Shown here piece by piece: positions 16,342 through 24,660 of a stretch of DNA of 64,000 nt. A program made the translations under genes and the position numbers. Where the stretch lies: assembly GCF_010998615.1 (NCBI RefSeq), contig NZ_JAAEAH010000052.1, forward strand, positions 1 to 64,000, read 5' to 3'. Origin of the DNA: Myxococcus sp. CA023 (GTDB lineage: Bacteria > Myxococcota > Myxococcia > Myxococcales > Myxococcaceae). Under the pieces are notes generated by a model. That model saw only the letters and a list, made by a program, of their open reading frames with translations, had not been told where the DNA came from and did no database searches. The stretch's first letter is position 1, and each line of letters begins with the position of its first letter.

Positions 16342-17334
16342 CTACAGCAGTAGCGATGTCGGCGGAGGCGTGATGAGCGTCTTGCCGCTTTCCAGGGCGA
16401 AGCGCGCGACGATGGGCATGTGGTCAGACAGCCCGTGGAAGCGGCTGCGGAGGTCCCCGAAAGGCGACGTCTCCTGCGTGTCGAGCCAGCGCACGCCCGC
16501 GCCGGAGAACACGTGGTCCAGGTGCATCCGCATGTGCATGAAGCCGGCGGTGGGAAAGCCGCGCGGCAGGTTCGGGTCAATCTGTCCCACGGCGGCCTGT
16601 GCGCAGGTGAGCCGGCCATCGGTGGTGAGGTAGCGGTACACGGGCGACGCGGGCGGTGAGTTGAAATCTCCGCACACGATGTAGGGCTCGTCACCGGTCA
16701 GCCCTTGCATGAACTCCGTCAGCTTGCGCGCCTCGTGGAGCTGGTTGACGCCGCCGCCCATCTTGTCGCGCGTGGCCCAGAACTCACGGGCGAAGGGCGT
16801 GGGCAGGCTGAGGTGGGTGTTGAAGATGTGGAAGGGGTGCCTGTCCTCGCGGCGCAGCAGGCGCATGTGCGCGCAGATGCGGCTCTGCTTCCGGTCCTTG
16901 AGCCGTTGGACGTGGTGGTGGGTGATGGCCTGGGGTGCGCCCACGTTGTGCGTGGCCACCTCCAGCTTGCGCGTGTTCACCAGCACCGCCAGCCCGGTGG
17001 TGTAGAGGGACACCTCGCGGAGCTTGTAGTGGTGGGCGCGGAAGTAGAAGGCCTCGTAGGGCATCTCCCGGCCCAGCCTGTCAAACGTCTCCACCATCCG
17101 GCCCATGAAGGCGGTGAGCTGCGTCTCGCCCGGTTGCTTGGGCCGGTCGGCGATGTTGCTGCGCAGCGAGGACGTCTCCACCTCTTGCAGGCAGACGACA
17201 TCCGGCAGTGGGTCCAGCGACGCCAACGCCGCGGCGACGCGCCGCTTGGGGCCCACGGTGCTCGCCAGGCCGCGGAGCATGTGGCCGAAGTAGCGGACGT
17301 TGTAGGTGACGATTCGCAGCGGGGATGGGCTCAT
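16342..17334 (-). CDS. Endonuclease/exonuclease/phosphatase (EEP) family protein
   Basis: A 330-residue EEP-superfamily hydrolase (DNase I / sphingomyelinase / inositol phosphatase fold). Key motifs are present: RIVTYNVRYFG at the start (metal-binding Asn), CLQEVE (catalytic Glu), FNTHLS, VCGDFNSPP, and SDHMPIVARF (catalytic Asp-His) at the end. There is no signal peptide, so it acts in the cytosol; the substrate cannot be told from sequence. I start at the ATG at 17334, which puts the family N-terminus at residue 6. The ~290 bases between it and the next gene show no gene. Confidence 0.87.
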   Translation of the reverse strand: MSPSPLRIVTYNVRYFGHMLRGLASTVGPKRRVAAALASLDPLPDVVCLQEVETSSLRSNIADRPKQPGETQLTAFMGRMVETFDRLGREMPYEAFYFRAHHYKLREVSLYTTGLAVLVNTRKLEVATHNVGAPQAITHHHVQRLKDRKQSRICAHMRLLRREDRHPFHIFNTHLSLPTPFAREFWATRDKMGGGVNQLHEARKLTEFMQGLTGDEPYIVCGDFNSPPASPVYRYLTTDGRLTCAQAAVGQIDPNLPRGFPTAGFMHMRMHLDHVFSGAGVRWLDTQETSPFGDLRSRFHGLSDHMPIVARFALESGKTLITPPPTSLLL

Positions 17335-17626
17335 GGGCAGCGCGCTGGCCCCCTCCAGTGGGCCTCGGGAGGAAATTACTAACCGCCAGGCGCTCCGGCT
17401 TGGGATGGCGTCAGGCACCTGACACTCCTCGGGCCTGCCTGCCCGGCCGTACTGCTCGTGCGGGGAGACGAGGACACCGCGCCAAGATGCTCTTCACCTG
17501 GCAACGACTGGATCCGGGTTCCAGCCACCCTGTGGTTTTCTGCTGAAGGTTCCGGGCTCGCGAGGGGGGACGAGGCCCGGCGACCGGTGACGGGTCATCA
17601 GCGGTGTAACCGAGGGAGGGCTGTTC

Positions 17627-18181
17627 ATGCGGGGATACACGTGGGGTGTGGCAATCGCATCCATGATGGGGCTCATGGGATGCGGCGAGGACGACACGTA
17701 TGTGTATGACGTGACGCTGGATGCGGCGGCCCTGAGCAACGTCCCGAACGAGTGCTCGGGCCAACTCAAAGCACAATTTGAAGGAGACGGCCCGGCGACT
17801 GGAATCGAGGCCCAGCAACAGTGGCGCCTTCAGCGCGGGGAGATGGATTCGATGACGCTCGAGATGCCCGATCTCAACATCCGGGCTCCGGGTATCGCTG
17901 GGTACAACGTGGACGCGGACGACGAGCCGGACATCTTCCACGGCTCAGTCGGCGCGGACGGTGGTTTTCAGTTCGTGCAAACCAAGGTGACGAACTTCGG
18001 GTTCGAGTGGGGGGCCTACCAAGCGTTCAGCATTGTCATCACGAACAAGCACTTGGACGACACCATCCACGGCCATCTGTGGTTCCGAAGTGAGCACCTG
18101 GTCGCGCCTCCGGAAGCCGATTGGGATGAGGCGGAATGCGTCGTGACCATCCCTTTCACGGGCAAGCGCGTGAAGGAGTAG
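17627..18181 (+). CDS. Lipoprotein of unknown function (tandem copy 1)
   Basis: A 184-residue predicted lipoprotein. Residues 1-19 are a short signal peptide ending in the lipobox LMGC, followed at once by GEDDTYVYDVTLDA. The remainder is a beta-rich domain with the shared blocks RRGEMDSM-like (QRGEMDSMTLE), DEPDIFHGSVGADGG and NKHLDDTIHG. It is a clear paralogue of the next gene (18238-18795), so the pair arose by tandem duplication. I do not recognise the family. A GAGGGAGG stretch ~12 bases upstream is the likely ribosome binding site. Confidence 0.8.
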   Translation: MRGYTWGVAIASMMGLMGCGEDDTYVYDVTLDAAALSNVPNECSGQLKAQFEGDGPATGIEAQQQWRLQRGEMDSMTLEMPDLNIRAPGIAGYNVDADDEPDIFHGSVGADGGFQFVQTKVTNFGFEWGAYQAFSIVITNKHLDDTIHGHLWFRSEHLVAPPEADWDEAECVVTIPFTGKRVKE

Positions 18182-18189
18182 GCTCCGCC

Positions 18190-18212
18190 GCTCGCGCCGC
18201 AGCGGCGCGAGC
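18190..18212 (+). repeat. GC-rich hairpin between the tandem lipoprotein genes
   Basis: GCTCGCGCCGC (18190-18200) is the exact reverse complement of GCGGCGCGAGC (18202-18212), so a stem of about nine pairs with a tiny loop forms just after the first lipoprotein stop. There is no T-run. It may stabilise or separate the two transcripts. Confidence 0.45.
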
Positions 18213-18237
18213 CCTGTGACGGAAGGAGCGGAGACCG

Positions 18238-18795
18238 ATGCGTGGAGACCAGTGGGGCGCCATGGCTGCCGTGGTGATGGCGCTCACGGGATGCGGCGAG
18301 GACGACACGTACACCTACGACGTGACGCTGGACGCGGAGACGCTTGCCCAGGTGCCGACGGAGTGCAGCGAGTTGGTTGAACCTGCCCAGGGGCCCGCGG
18401 TCGGCCTGGACGCGCAGCAGCGCTGGACGATTCGCCGCGGGGAGATGGACTCGATGTTCCTCGAGGTCCCCGACATCGACTTCCAGACGCCGAACAACGC
18501 CTACGTCATCAACGGCGACGGCGAGCCGGACGTGCTCATGGGCTCGGTGGGCGCGGACGGCGGCTATCAGTTCATCCACATCCAGACGCGCCTGGATGAG
18601 GAGCACAAGCTGTCCGCCCTGGGCAACGAGCACGCCTTCCGCATCGCCATCAACAACAAGGACCTGGATGACGCCATCCAGGGCACTGTCTGGGTCCGCA
18701 ACGAGCACGTCGAGCGGGACCCCGTCAACGGCTCCACGATAGCCTCCGGCTGCGCCTCCGCCGTCCGCTTCACCGGCCGCCGGGTGACGGAGTAG
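18238..18795 (+). CDS. Lipoprotein of unknown function (tandem copy 2)
   Basis: A 185-residue paralogue of the upstream gene. The signal peptide ends in the lipobox ALTGC, again followed by GEDDTYTYDVTLDAE. Conserved blocks with copy 1 are RRGEMDSMFLE, GEPDVLMGSVGADGGYQF, NKDLDDAIQG and a final FTGRRVTE. Two Cys (in TECSE and ASGCAS) are kept in both copies and could form a disulfide. GGAAGGAG stands ~10 bases before the ATG. The last 26 bases overlap the end of the convergent DUF3037 gene. Confidence 0.8.
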   Translation: MRGDQWGAMAAVVMALTGCGEDDTYTYDVTLDAETLAQVPTECSELVEPAQGPAVGLDAQQRWTIRRGEMDSMFLEVPDIDFQTPNNAYVINGDGEPDVLMGSVGADGGYQFIHIQTRLDEEHKLSALGNEHAFRIAINNKDLDDAIQGTVWVRNEHVERDPVNGSTIASGCASAVRFTGRRVTE

Positions 18796-19186
18796 CACGC
18801 TTCATCCGCACCACCGTGTCCAGCAGGTGCTCCAGCGTCGCCTGGGGCTCGGTGCACAGGCCGGAGTGCACCGGCCCCGTCTGGATGATGGTGCTGCGAG
18901 GCGCCACCACCCAATGCCAGCGCTCCTTCTGGGATAGCTGGCCAATGGGCCCCGAGCCCTTCCCGCCCTCGCACACGCGGCGGAAGCTCTCCAGGTGGCT
19001 GCGAATCATGTCCACGTCCACGTCGGGCCACAGCGCCTTCAGCCGCGCTTCGTCCGGTTCCACGCGCACGCCCAGGAATCGCTGGGTGGCGCAGAAGAGG
19101 ACGACGCCCGCGTTGATGAACTCCTCGCGCTCCACGCGCGGGACGACGCGGATGATGGCGTAATCAAACGAGCTGGGCGCGGGCAC
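18770..19186 (-). CDS. DUF3037 protein, partner of the HipA-like kinase
   Basis: A 138-residue protein of the DUF3037 family (FDYAIIRVVPRVEREEFINAG is the family's typical start; then GVVLFC and FLGVRVEPDEARLKAL). The biochemical role is unknown. Its start overlaps the end of the upstream HipA-like gene by 23 bases; a HipA-like kinase followed by DUF3037 is a recurring pair in bacteria, so they are probably co-translated and work together. Its tail overlaps the end of the convergent lipoprotein gene. Confidence 0.82.
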   Translation of the reverse strand: MPAPSSFDYAIIRVVPRVEREEFINAGVVLFCATQRFLGVRVEPDEARLKALWPDVDVDMIRSHLESFRRVCEGGKGSGPIGQLSQKERWHWVVAPRSTIIQTGPVHSGLCTEPQATLEHLLDTVVRMKRATPSPGGR

Positions 19187-19949
19187 GGTCCGCCTCCTCG
19201 ATGAACGCGGGCACGGCTTCCAGCCGGCGCAGCAGCCAGGTGGCGTAGGCTGCGCGGTGGGCCTCGGCGGTGGGGAAGGGGGACTCGGTGCTCGTGAGCC
19301 ACTCCTCCGGAATGGCCCCGACGATTCGCTCCACCACCTCCCGGGTGATGCGCGCGCCCAGGTGCTTGCCGGCCTCCGTCAGCGCCGTGGCCCACGGCAG
19401 CAGCACGTGGTCCTTGATGGGCGCGAAGCGGCCCTGGCTGCGCGCCTCCCAGTCGTCCCACGAATGGTGGAAGTACAGCGAAGCCCCGTGGTCGATGAGC
19501 CACAGCTTCCGGTGCCAGGTCAGCATGTTCGGGTTGCGCGGCGTGCGGTCCACGTTGGTGATGTACGCGTCGAACGCGACGATGCCGGACGCCTCCGCGG
19601 CACTGGGCGCCGGGTCCGCCACCGGGTCGAAGGTCACCGACGCCGGAAGGTAGTCCAGCGCCAGGTTCAGGCCCGCGCTGGCCTTGAGCAGCTCGCGAAT
19701 CTCGGAGTCCGGCTCGTTGCGCCCCAGCGCCGGGTCCAACTCCACCAGTACGAGCTCCGGTACCCGGAGTCCCAGCTCCCGGGCCATCTCCCCGGCGATG
19801 AGCTCGGCGATGAGCGCCTTGGCGCCCTGTCCCGCGCCCCGGAACTTCACGACGTAGAGCCCCGCGTCGTCCGCTTCGATGATGGCGGGCAGCGAGCCCC
19901 CCTCCCGCAGTGGCGTCACGTAGCGCGTGGCGGTGACTGTCCTCGGCAT
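19164..19949 (-). CDS. HipA-like kinase (HipA_2 type)
   Basis: A 261-residue protein resembling the shorter HipA-like kinases (HipA_2) rather than full-length HipA toxin. Visible features are YVVKFRGAGQGAKALIAELI (nucleotide-binding lysine region), the catalytic-loop-like AFDAYITNVDRTPRNPNM, and the metal-binding LWLIDHGASLYFH. It lacks the HipB-type antitoxin neighbour; instead DUF3037 overlaps its end. Its target is unknown. I start at the ATG at 19949; the frame is open a further kilobase upstream only as a shadow of the protease gene. Confidence 0.78.
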   Translation of the reverse strand: MPRTVTATRYVTPLREGGSLPAIIEADDAGLYVVKFRGAGQGAKALIAELIAGEMARELGLRVPELVLVELDPALGRNEPDSEIRELLKASAGLNLALDYLPASVTFDPVADPAPSAAEASGIVAFDAYITNVDRTPRNPNMLTWHRKLWLIDHGASLYFHHSWDDWEARSQGRFAPIKDHVLLPWATALTEAGKHLGARITREVVERIVGAIPEEWLTSTESPFPTAEAHRAAYATWLLRRLEAVPAFIEEADRARAQLV

Positions 19950-20112
19950 CCTGATCTCCCGTCCCGGCCGCGAGAGGCCGGGACCTGCGCCGGCATGTAG
20001 CATGTCGCAAGGCGTCCGAAGCCCTGGATACCGTGTACTGGAAACTTTCTCCGACACGGTGCGACAATCATTTATCGGCGTTTTTCTCTGCCCCCCACGG
20101 AGCACCCCCACC

Positions 20113-21741
20113 ATGGAAATCTCTCGCAAGCCGAAGTCGCCCGTGCCGCAGTCCACCCGCGCTGGTGACACGGCCAAGCCGGCCGCCGCGGGCAAGGCCG
20201 TGGAGAAGGCGCCGGTCCAGACGGCGAAGGACGGCTTCGACTCGGCGCCCACGGGTGGCGCGCGGGGCTCCAACTTCGTGGACCGCCCGAAGGGCAACTT
20301 CGTGGACCGCCCCACGGGCCTGCCCCAGGGCACCCCGTCTGCGCTGCCGGCCTCGGCCTTCACCTTCGGCTCCGGCCACGTCGCCGTCCGTCCCTTCGCG
20401 GCGAGCGCGGCCCGTGCGCCCGTGACGCTGACGGCGTCCGCCACGCCCAACGCGAAGGTGAACGACCTCCAGACGACGACGTCCACCGTGTCCTTCGACC
20501 AGGACGTGAAGCTGGACTCGCTGAAGCTGAACCTGGACCTGGCGCACACCTTCAAGGGTGACCTGGTCGTCAAGCTGACCAGCCCCTCCGGCAAGACGGA
20601 GACCCTCCACAACCGCAAGGGCGGCAGCGCGGACAACATCAAGGGCACCTTCGACCTGGCCGCCTTCAAGGGCGAGTCCACCAAGGGCACCTGGACGCTC
20701 TCCGTCGAGGACAAGGCACGCCGCGACACGGGCACCCTGAAGAGCTGGAGCCTGGACGCCGCCGGCCAGACGACGGGCACGGGCCCCATCGAGGAGCCGA
20801 AGCCCCAGCTCTCCGGCCCGCCGGTCATCGCCGTGTTCGACGGTGGCGTGGACTTCAAGCACTCCGACCTGGATGACGCGATGTGGGTCAACCCGAACGA
20901 AGTCGCGGGTGACGGCATCGACAACGACGGCAACGGCGTCAAGGACGACATCTACGGCTACAACGTCGGCTACAACAGCGGCGACGTGATGCGCGGCAGC
21001 GGCACGGACCACGGCACGCACGTGGCCGGCATCATCGCCGCCGAGGACAACGGCGAGGGCAACACCGGCGTCGCCGCGGGCAAGGCGAAGATCATGAGCC
21101 TGGGCGGCCTGTACAACGGCGCGGACCTGCTCACGAACTTCGAGCGCGGCGTCGACTACATGGTGAAGATGAAGACCGAGCACGGCGTGAACATCCGCGC
21201 CGTCAACGCCAGCTTCGGCAATGAGTACCGTGACGCGGCCTCCGTGAAGCGCTGGACGGACGCGGTGCAGAAGCTGGCCGACGCGGACATCCTCCTGGTC
21301 GCGGCCACGGCGAACGGCTACGGCAGCAACCTGAATGACGTGGCGGACATGCCCGCCAACATCGACCTGCCCAACGTCATCACCGTGGCGTCCATGGACA
21401 AGAAGAACGACAAGCTCGCGGACTTCTCCTCTTACGGGGACAAGGTCGTGGAGCTGGCCGCGGTGGGCGAGGACGTGCTGAGCACCGTTCCGGGCGGCGG
21501 CTGGGAGGAGATGAGCGGCACTTCCATGGCCACCCCGACGGTGGCGGGCGCCGCGGCGCTGATGTTCGCCGAAAACCCCAACCTGACGGCCGCGCAGGTG
21601 CGTGACCTGCTGGTCCAGACGGTCGAGGTGGACTCCGACCTCAAGGGCAAGGTGAGCACCAGCGGCAAGCTGGACATCGCGGCCGCCGTCGCCGCCGCCA
21701 AGGCCACGCTCGAGGACGACACCACGGTCGCCGGGCGCTGA
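20113..21741 (+). CDS. Subtilisin-like serine protease with an N-terminal P domain
   Basis: A 542-residue S8 peptidase. The catalytic triad is D243 (IAVFDGGVDFKHSDL), H300 (TDHGTHVAGI) and S471 (SGTSMATPTVAGAA); N401 is the likely oxyanion residue. A proprotein-convertase P domain (~113-217: DVKLDSLKLNLDLAHTFKGD to WTLSVEDKARRDTG) lies before the protease domain, the reverse of the usual order. The first 100 residues are disordered and contain a tandem NFVDRP repeat. There is no signal peptide; M. xanthus exports another such subtilase, PopC, without one, so non-classical export is possible. A rho-independent terminator follows. Confidence 0.88.
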   Translation: MEISRKPKSPVPQSTRAGDTAKPAAAGKAVEKAPVQTAKDGFDSAPTGGARGSNFVDRPKGNFVDRPTGLPQGTPSALPASAFTFGSGHVAVRPFAASAARAPVTLTASATPNAKVNDLQTTTSTVSFDQDVKLDSLKLNLDLAHTFKGDLVVKLTSPSGKTETLHNRKGGSADNIKGTFDLAAFKGESTKGTWTLSVEDKARRDTGTLKSWSLDAAGQTTGTGPIEEPKPQLSGPPVIAVFDGGVDFKHSDLDDAMWVNPNEVAGDGIDNDGNGVKDDIYGYNVGYNSGDVMRGSGTDHGTHVAGIIAAEDNGEGNTGVAAGKAKIMSLGGLYNGADLLTNFERGVDYMVKMKTEHGVNIRAVNASFGNEYRDAASVKRWTDAVQKLADADILLVAATANGYGSNLNDVADMPANIDLPNVITVASMDKKNDKLADFSSYGDKVVELAAVGEDVLSTVPGGGWEEMSGTSMATPTVAGAAALMFAENPNLTAAQVRDLLVQTVEVDSDLKGKVSTSGKLDIAAAVAAAKATLEDDTTVAGR

Positions 21742-21767
21742 GCCGGTCCTGAGATGACGCAGCGAAG

Positions 21768-21799
21768 AGCTCCCGGTGCTCAGGTGCCGGGAGCTTTTT
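21768..21799 (+). terminator. Rho-independent terminator of the subtilase gene
   Basis: AGCTCCCGG (21768-21776) pairs perfectly with CCGGGAGCT (21787-21795) across a 10-base loop, followed directly by a T5 run. It separates the protease gene from ohrR. Confidence 0.88.
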
Positions 21800-21813
21800 C
21801 GTGTCCGAATTGG

Positions 21814-21848
21814 TTGTGAAAAATTGAATTGCGCACTATTTATTTCCC
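21814..21848 (+). promoter_or_regulatory. ohrR promoter with internal OhrR-like operator
   Basis: TTGTGA (21814-21819) and TATTTA (21837-21842) are separated by exactly 17 bases, a good sigma-70-type promoter. Between them AATTGAATT (21822-21830) matches the AATT-N-AATT core of the B. subtilis OhrR operator, so OhrR could repress its own gene here. Transcription would begin at or next to the ATG at 21849, and no Shine-Dalgarno precedes that ATG. Confidence 0.6.
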
Positions 21849-22304
21849 ATGTCGAAGGATGATCCGCTCAGCCTGGACCGGCAGATCTGCTTCCCGCTCT
21901 ACGCGGCGGCTCGGGCGATGACGCAGGCGTATGCGCCGCTGCTGTCGCGGCTGGGCCTGACGTACCCGCAGTACCTGGTGTTGCTGGTGCTGTGGGAGAC
22001 GGACGGGGAGACGGTGAAGGGGATGGGGGAGCGGCTGTACCTGGACTCGGGGACGCTCACGCCGCTGCTCAAGCGGATGGAGTCTCAGGGACTGGTCCGG
22101 CGGGAGCGGAGCGCGGAGGACGCGCGCTCGGTGCGCATCTACCTGACGTCCGAAGGGCGGGCCCTGCGCCGCAAGGCCACGTCCATCCCCGAAGCGATGG
22201 CCTGCAAGTTGGGGCTGACGCTGGAGGAAGCGACCCGCTTGCGCCGCGACGTCCAACGTCTTTTCGAAGTGCTTTCGCAGTCCCACGTTGATTCCGCGAA
22301 GTAA
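21849..22304 (+). CDS. ohrR: OhrR, organic-peroxide-sensing MarR-family repressor
   Basis: A 151-residue MarR-type winged-helix repressor. Cys14 in [15 protein letters not shown] is the reactive cysteine that organic hydroperoxides oxidise in OhrR proteins, releasing DNA; the [14 protein letters not shown] and [20 protein letters not shown] stretches are the family's DNA-binding core. It lies 17 bases upstream of ohr, its classic target, so the two form an operon. The transcript appears leaderless (see the promoter entry). No second resolving cysteine is visible near the C-terminus, suggesting the one-Cys type that forms mixed disulfides. Confidence 0.93.
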   Translation: MSKDDPLSLDRQICFPLYAAARAMTQAYAPLLSRLGLTYPQYLVLLVLWETDGETVKGMGERLYLDSGTLTPLLKRMESQGLVRRERSAEDARSVRIYLTSEGRALRRKATSIPEAMACKLGLTLEEATRLRRDVQRLFEVLSQSHVDSAK

Positions 22305-22321
22305 CGCTCAAGGAGAACACC

Positions 22322-22759
22322 ATGGCTCCCGTCGCTATCAGCCCGCTGTACAGCACCTCCGCCACCACCCACGGTGGCCGCAACGGCCGCGTGAAGTCGG
22401 AGGACGGCGTCCTGGACCTGCCCCTGGCCATGCCCAAGGAGCTGGGGGGCGCGGGCGGCACCGTCACCAACCCGGAGCAGCTCTTCGCGGCGGGCTACTC
22501 CGCCTGCTTCGAGAGCGCGCTGCGGCTGGTGGCGCGCATGCAGGGGAAGAACCTGAGCAACGATGCGGGCGTGCGCGCCACCGTCACTATCGGCAAGACG
22601 CCGGACGGAGGCTTCGGGCTCGCGGTGGAACTCCAGGGAATCCTGCCGGGAGTCCCCAACGACGAGGCTCAGAAGCTGATGGCGGCGGCTCACGAGGTGT
22701 GCCCGTACTCGAAGGCCACGCGCGGCAACATCGACGTGAAGGTCTCCGTCGCCGGGTAG
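22322..22759 (+). CDS. ohr: Ohr, organic hydroperoxide resistance peroxidase
   Basis: A 145-residue thiol peroxidase of the Ohr/OsmC family that reduces fatty-acid and other organic hydroperoxides. The catalytic residues are present: R20 in THGGRNGR, E52 and the peroxidatic C62 in NPEQLFAAGYSACFESAL, and the resolving C127 in HEVCPYSKATRGN. Length and order match the family. A strong AAGGAG lies 7-8 bases before the ATG. Co-transcribed with ohrR. The 50 bases to the next gene show no terminator. Confidence 0.96.
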   Translation: MAPVAISPLYSTSATTHGGRNGRVKSEDGVLDLPLAMPKELGGAGGTVTNPEQLFAAGYSACFESALRLVARMQGKNLSNDAGVRATVTIGKTPDGGFGLAVELQGILPGVPNDEAQKLMAAAHEVCPYSKATRGNIDVKVSVAG

Positions 22760-22810
22760 CCGCACGGGATGTGTTCACGGGGGACGCGCGGGAGTTGATA
22801 CCGTGCCGCG

Positions 22811-24649
22811 ATGTCGAACACGTCACTGCCCGCTCCCGCGCCTCGTGCGTCTCTCACGCTCATTGCCCGGGAAAAGGGAACGGAACGAAGCTGGTCCTTC
22901 GAGCGCAGCGGCGCGGTCGTGACGCTGCGCGAAGGTCCGCTCGGTGGGAAGCCGAAGCAGACCGAGAAGGCGTTTGAGACCGAAGCCGAGGCGCTCGCCT
23001 TCTGCGACAAGAGCCTCCGCGCGAAAGTGGAGAAGGGGTTCTTCTCCGCCGGGTTGGGGCTCCGTGCGGTTCCTTTCTCGGAGCTGCATGCCGAGCTGAA
23101 GGTCGCTGGGAACGGCGAGAACGACACCGCTCGCGTCCTCGTGCATGACGGTGACCTCGTCATTCCGCACGACCTCATCCTCGATGACGGGTTCGGCCTT
23201 CTCGCACCCGAGAAGGAGTCACCGCCTTACGTGGGGCTCCTGGTGCGGGGAACGCTCACCGTCGAGGGCTGTCTGCTCAACTTCGAGGACGACACAGGGC
23301 CCTTTCTCCAGGTGGAAGGTGCGCTCGTTGCCAGCGGAGTGGGTGTCGGCGGCTCTCAGCTTCGAGTCAATGGGAGCGTTCGCACGGGCGAACTCGTCGG
23401 TGTCTACAACCACGGTCACCTCGACGTGGGTGGCGACCTCGATGCTCGCATTGTGGCCACCGAGCACGCGGTGACCGTCGCCGGAAAGACGAACGCGTTG
23501 CGCTACCTCGGATGGGGCGCGAGCATCTTCCCGGTGACAGATGGCGTGGAAGACGCGAGCGACCCGCACGATGCCAAGGGCGTCTTCGTCTCCGGTGTCC
23601 TCAAGAAGGCCGAAGGCCAGGTGGACCTTTCGCTCGCGCGCAAGCGTCTGGCGGAGCGCAAGCCCATCCTGCTCGATGCGCCAGTGAGCGTCCGCGCGGA
23701 GTTCCGTAAGCAGATGGCCAAGAAGCTGGAGGCGCCCGACAAGCTCAAGAGTCTGGCGCTGACCCACAAGAATCTCGGCACCCTGCCCGCGGAGTTGTTT
23801 CACTTTCGCCGGCTGGAGAAGCTCGACCTGACGGGGAACAAGCTGCGCAAGCTTCCCGAGGAGCTGGGGCAGCTCACTGAGCTGCGAGAGCTTCGACTAC
23901 GCGGCAACGGCTTGCAGGAGCTGCCGGACTCGATTGGTAACCTCGAGAAGCTCGTCCACCTCGACCTGGAGGCCAACTGCCTTTGGCGGCTTCCGGACTC
24001 CCTGGCGCGCTGCACCGAGCTGCGCACCATCAACCTCATCAACAACCCCTACTCGTATCTCCGCGCCTCGTTCGGAGGGTGGAGCAAGGTGAAGGTGCTT
24101 CGGGACTTCCCCGAAGTCCTCACGCGTCTGCCGAAGCTGGAGGTATTGGAGTTCAAGGGCACCTTCTTGCGCGGACTTCCGACGCGCGCCTTCGACAGCA
24201 AGGCCTTGCAGCGGGTGAGCATCAAGGACTCGCTCATCACCGACGTCGACACGGCGCTGCACCCGTTGGTCGAGGTCGACCTGGAGCACGCGAAGCAGAC
24301 GGCCGCTGACTTCGTGAGCTTCTGGTTCGCGCACGACACCGTCCACCTCGAGGATTTCTATGATGCGGCGGCTCGGCGATACGACTTCACCGACGTCGTC
24401 GCGCTGGTCGGCCTCCTGCTGGAGAGCGCCGTTCCTGTCCCCGCGTCATACGAAGGCGTGCTGGCCACCTGGAAGCATCAGATTGACCGGGTGGGCCATG
24501 TCATCGACCGGAGCGAAAGAAATCCGGAGCACGCACGTGCGCTGTTCGGTGCGCTCCGGGACGCGCTCGACACGCTCGGCGAACCGTACGGAACGAACGC
24601 GCTCGTGGACGGCTTGCGCATCCTGTTCGACGAGCGCGCGCGAGCCTAG
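22811..24649 (+). CDS. WGR-domain protein with leucine-rich repeats
   Basis: A 612-residue multidomain protein. Residues ~13-80 are WGR-like (RSWSFERSGAVVTLREGPLG and AFCDKSLRAKVEKGFFSAG), a fold that binds nucleic acid in PARPs. Residues ~115-235 are a Gly/Val-rich beta-helix-like region (repeated VxG, LxVxGxL units). Residues ~310-400 hold four canonical leucine-rich repeats (LEKLDLTGNKLRKLPEELGQ and followers), and degenerate repeats continue to ~470. The C-terminal 130 residues are helical. No signal peptide or membrane segment is seen. Third-position GC is somewhat lower than in neighbours, hinting at later acquisition. The function is unknown. Confidence 0.75.
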   Translation: MSNTSLPAPAPRASLTLIAREKGTERSWSFERSGAVVTLREGPLGGKPKQTEKAFETEAEALAFCDKSLRAKVEKGFFSAGLGLRAVPFSELHAELKVAGNGENDTARVLVHDGDLVIPHDLILDDGFGLLAPEKESPPYVGLLVRGTLTVEGCLLNFEDDTGPFLQVEGALVASGVGVGGSQLRVNGSVRTGELVGVYNHGHLDVGGDLDARIVATEHAVTVAGKTNALRYLGWGASIFPVTDGVEDASDPHDAKGVFVSGVLKKAEGQVDLSLARKRLAERKPILLDAPVSVRAEFRKQMAKKLEAPDKLKSLALTHKNLGTLPAELFHFRRLEKLDLTGNKLRKLPEELGQLTELRELRLRGNGLQELPDSIGNLEKLVHLDLEANCLWRLPDSLARCTELRTINLINNPYSYLRASFGGWSKVKVLRDFPEVLTRLPKLEVLEFKGTFLRGLPTRAFDSKALQRVSIKDSLITDVDTALHPLVEVDLEHAKQTAADFVSFWFAHDTVHLEDFYDAAARRYDFTDVVALVGLLLESAVPVPASYEGVLATWKHQIDRVGHVIDRSERNPEHARALFGALRDALDTLGEPYGTNALVDGLRILFDERARA

Positions 24650-24660
24650 ACACCAGGCGC

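Noticed and set aside
19950..20951. Upstream extension of the HipA-like gene into the protease gene
   Set aside because: The extra ~330 residues are antisense to a real subtilase and lack any domain; the ATG at 19949 starts the conserved kinase.
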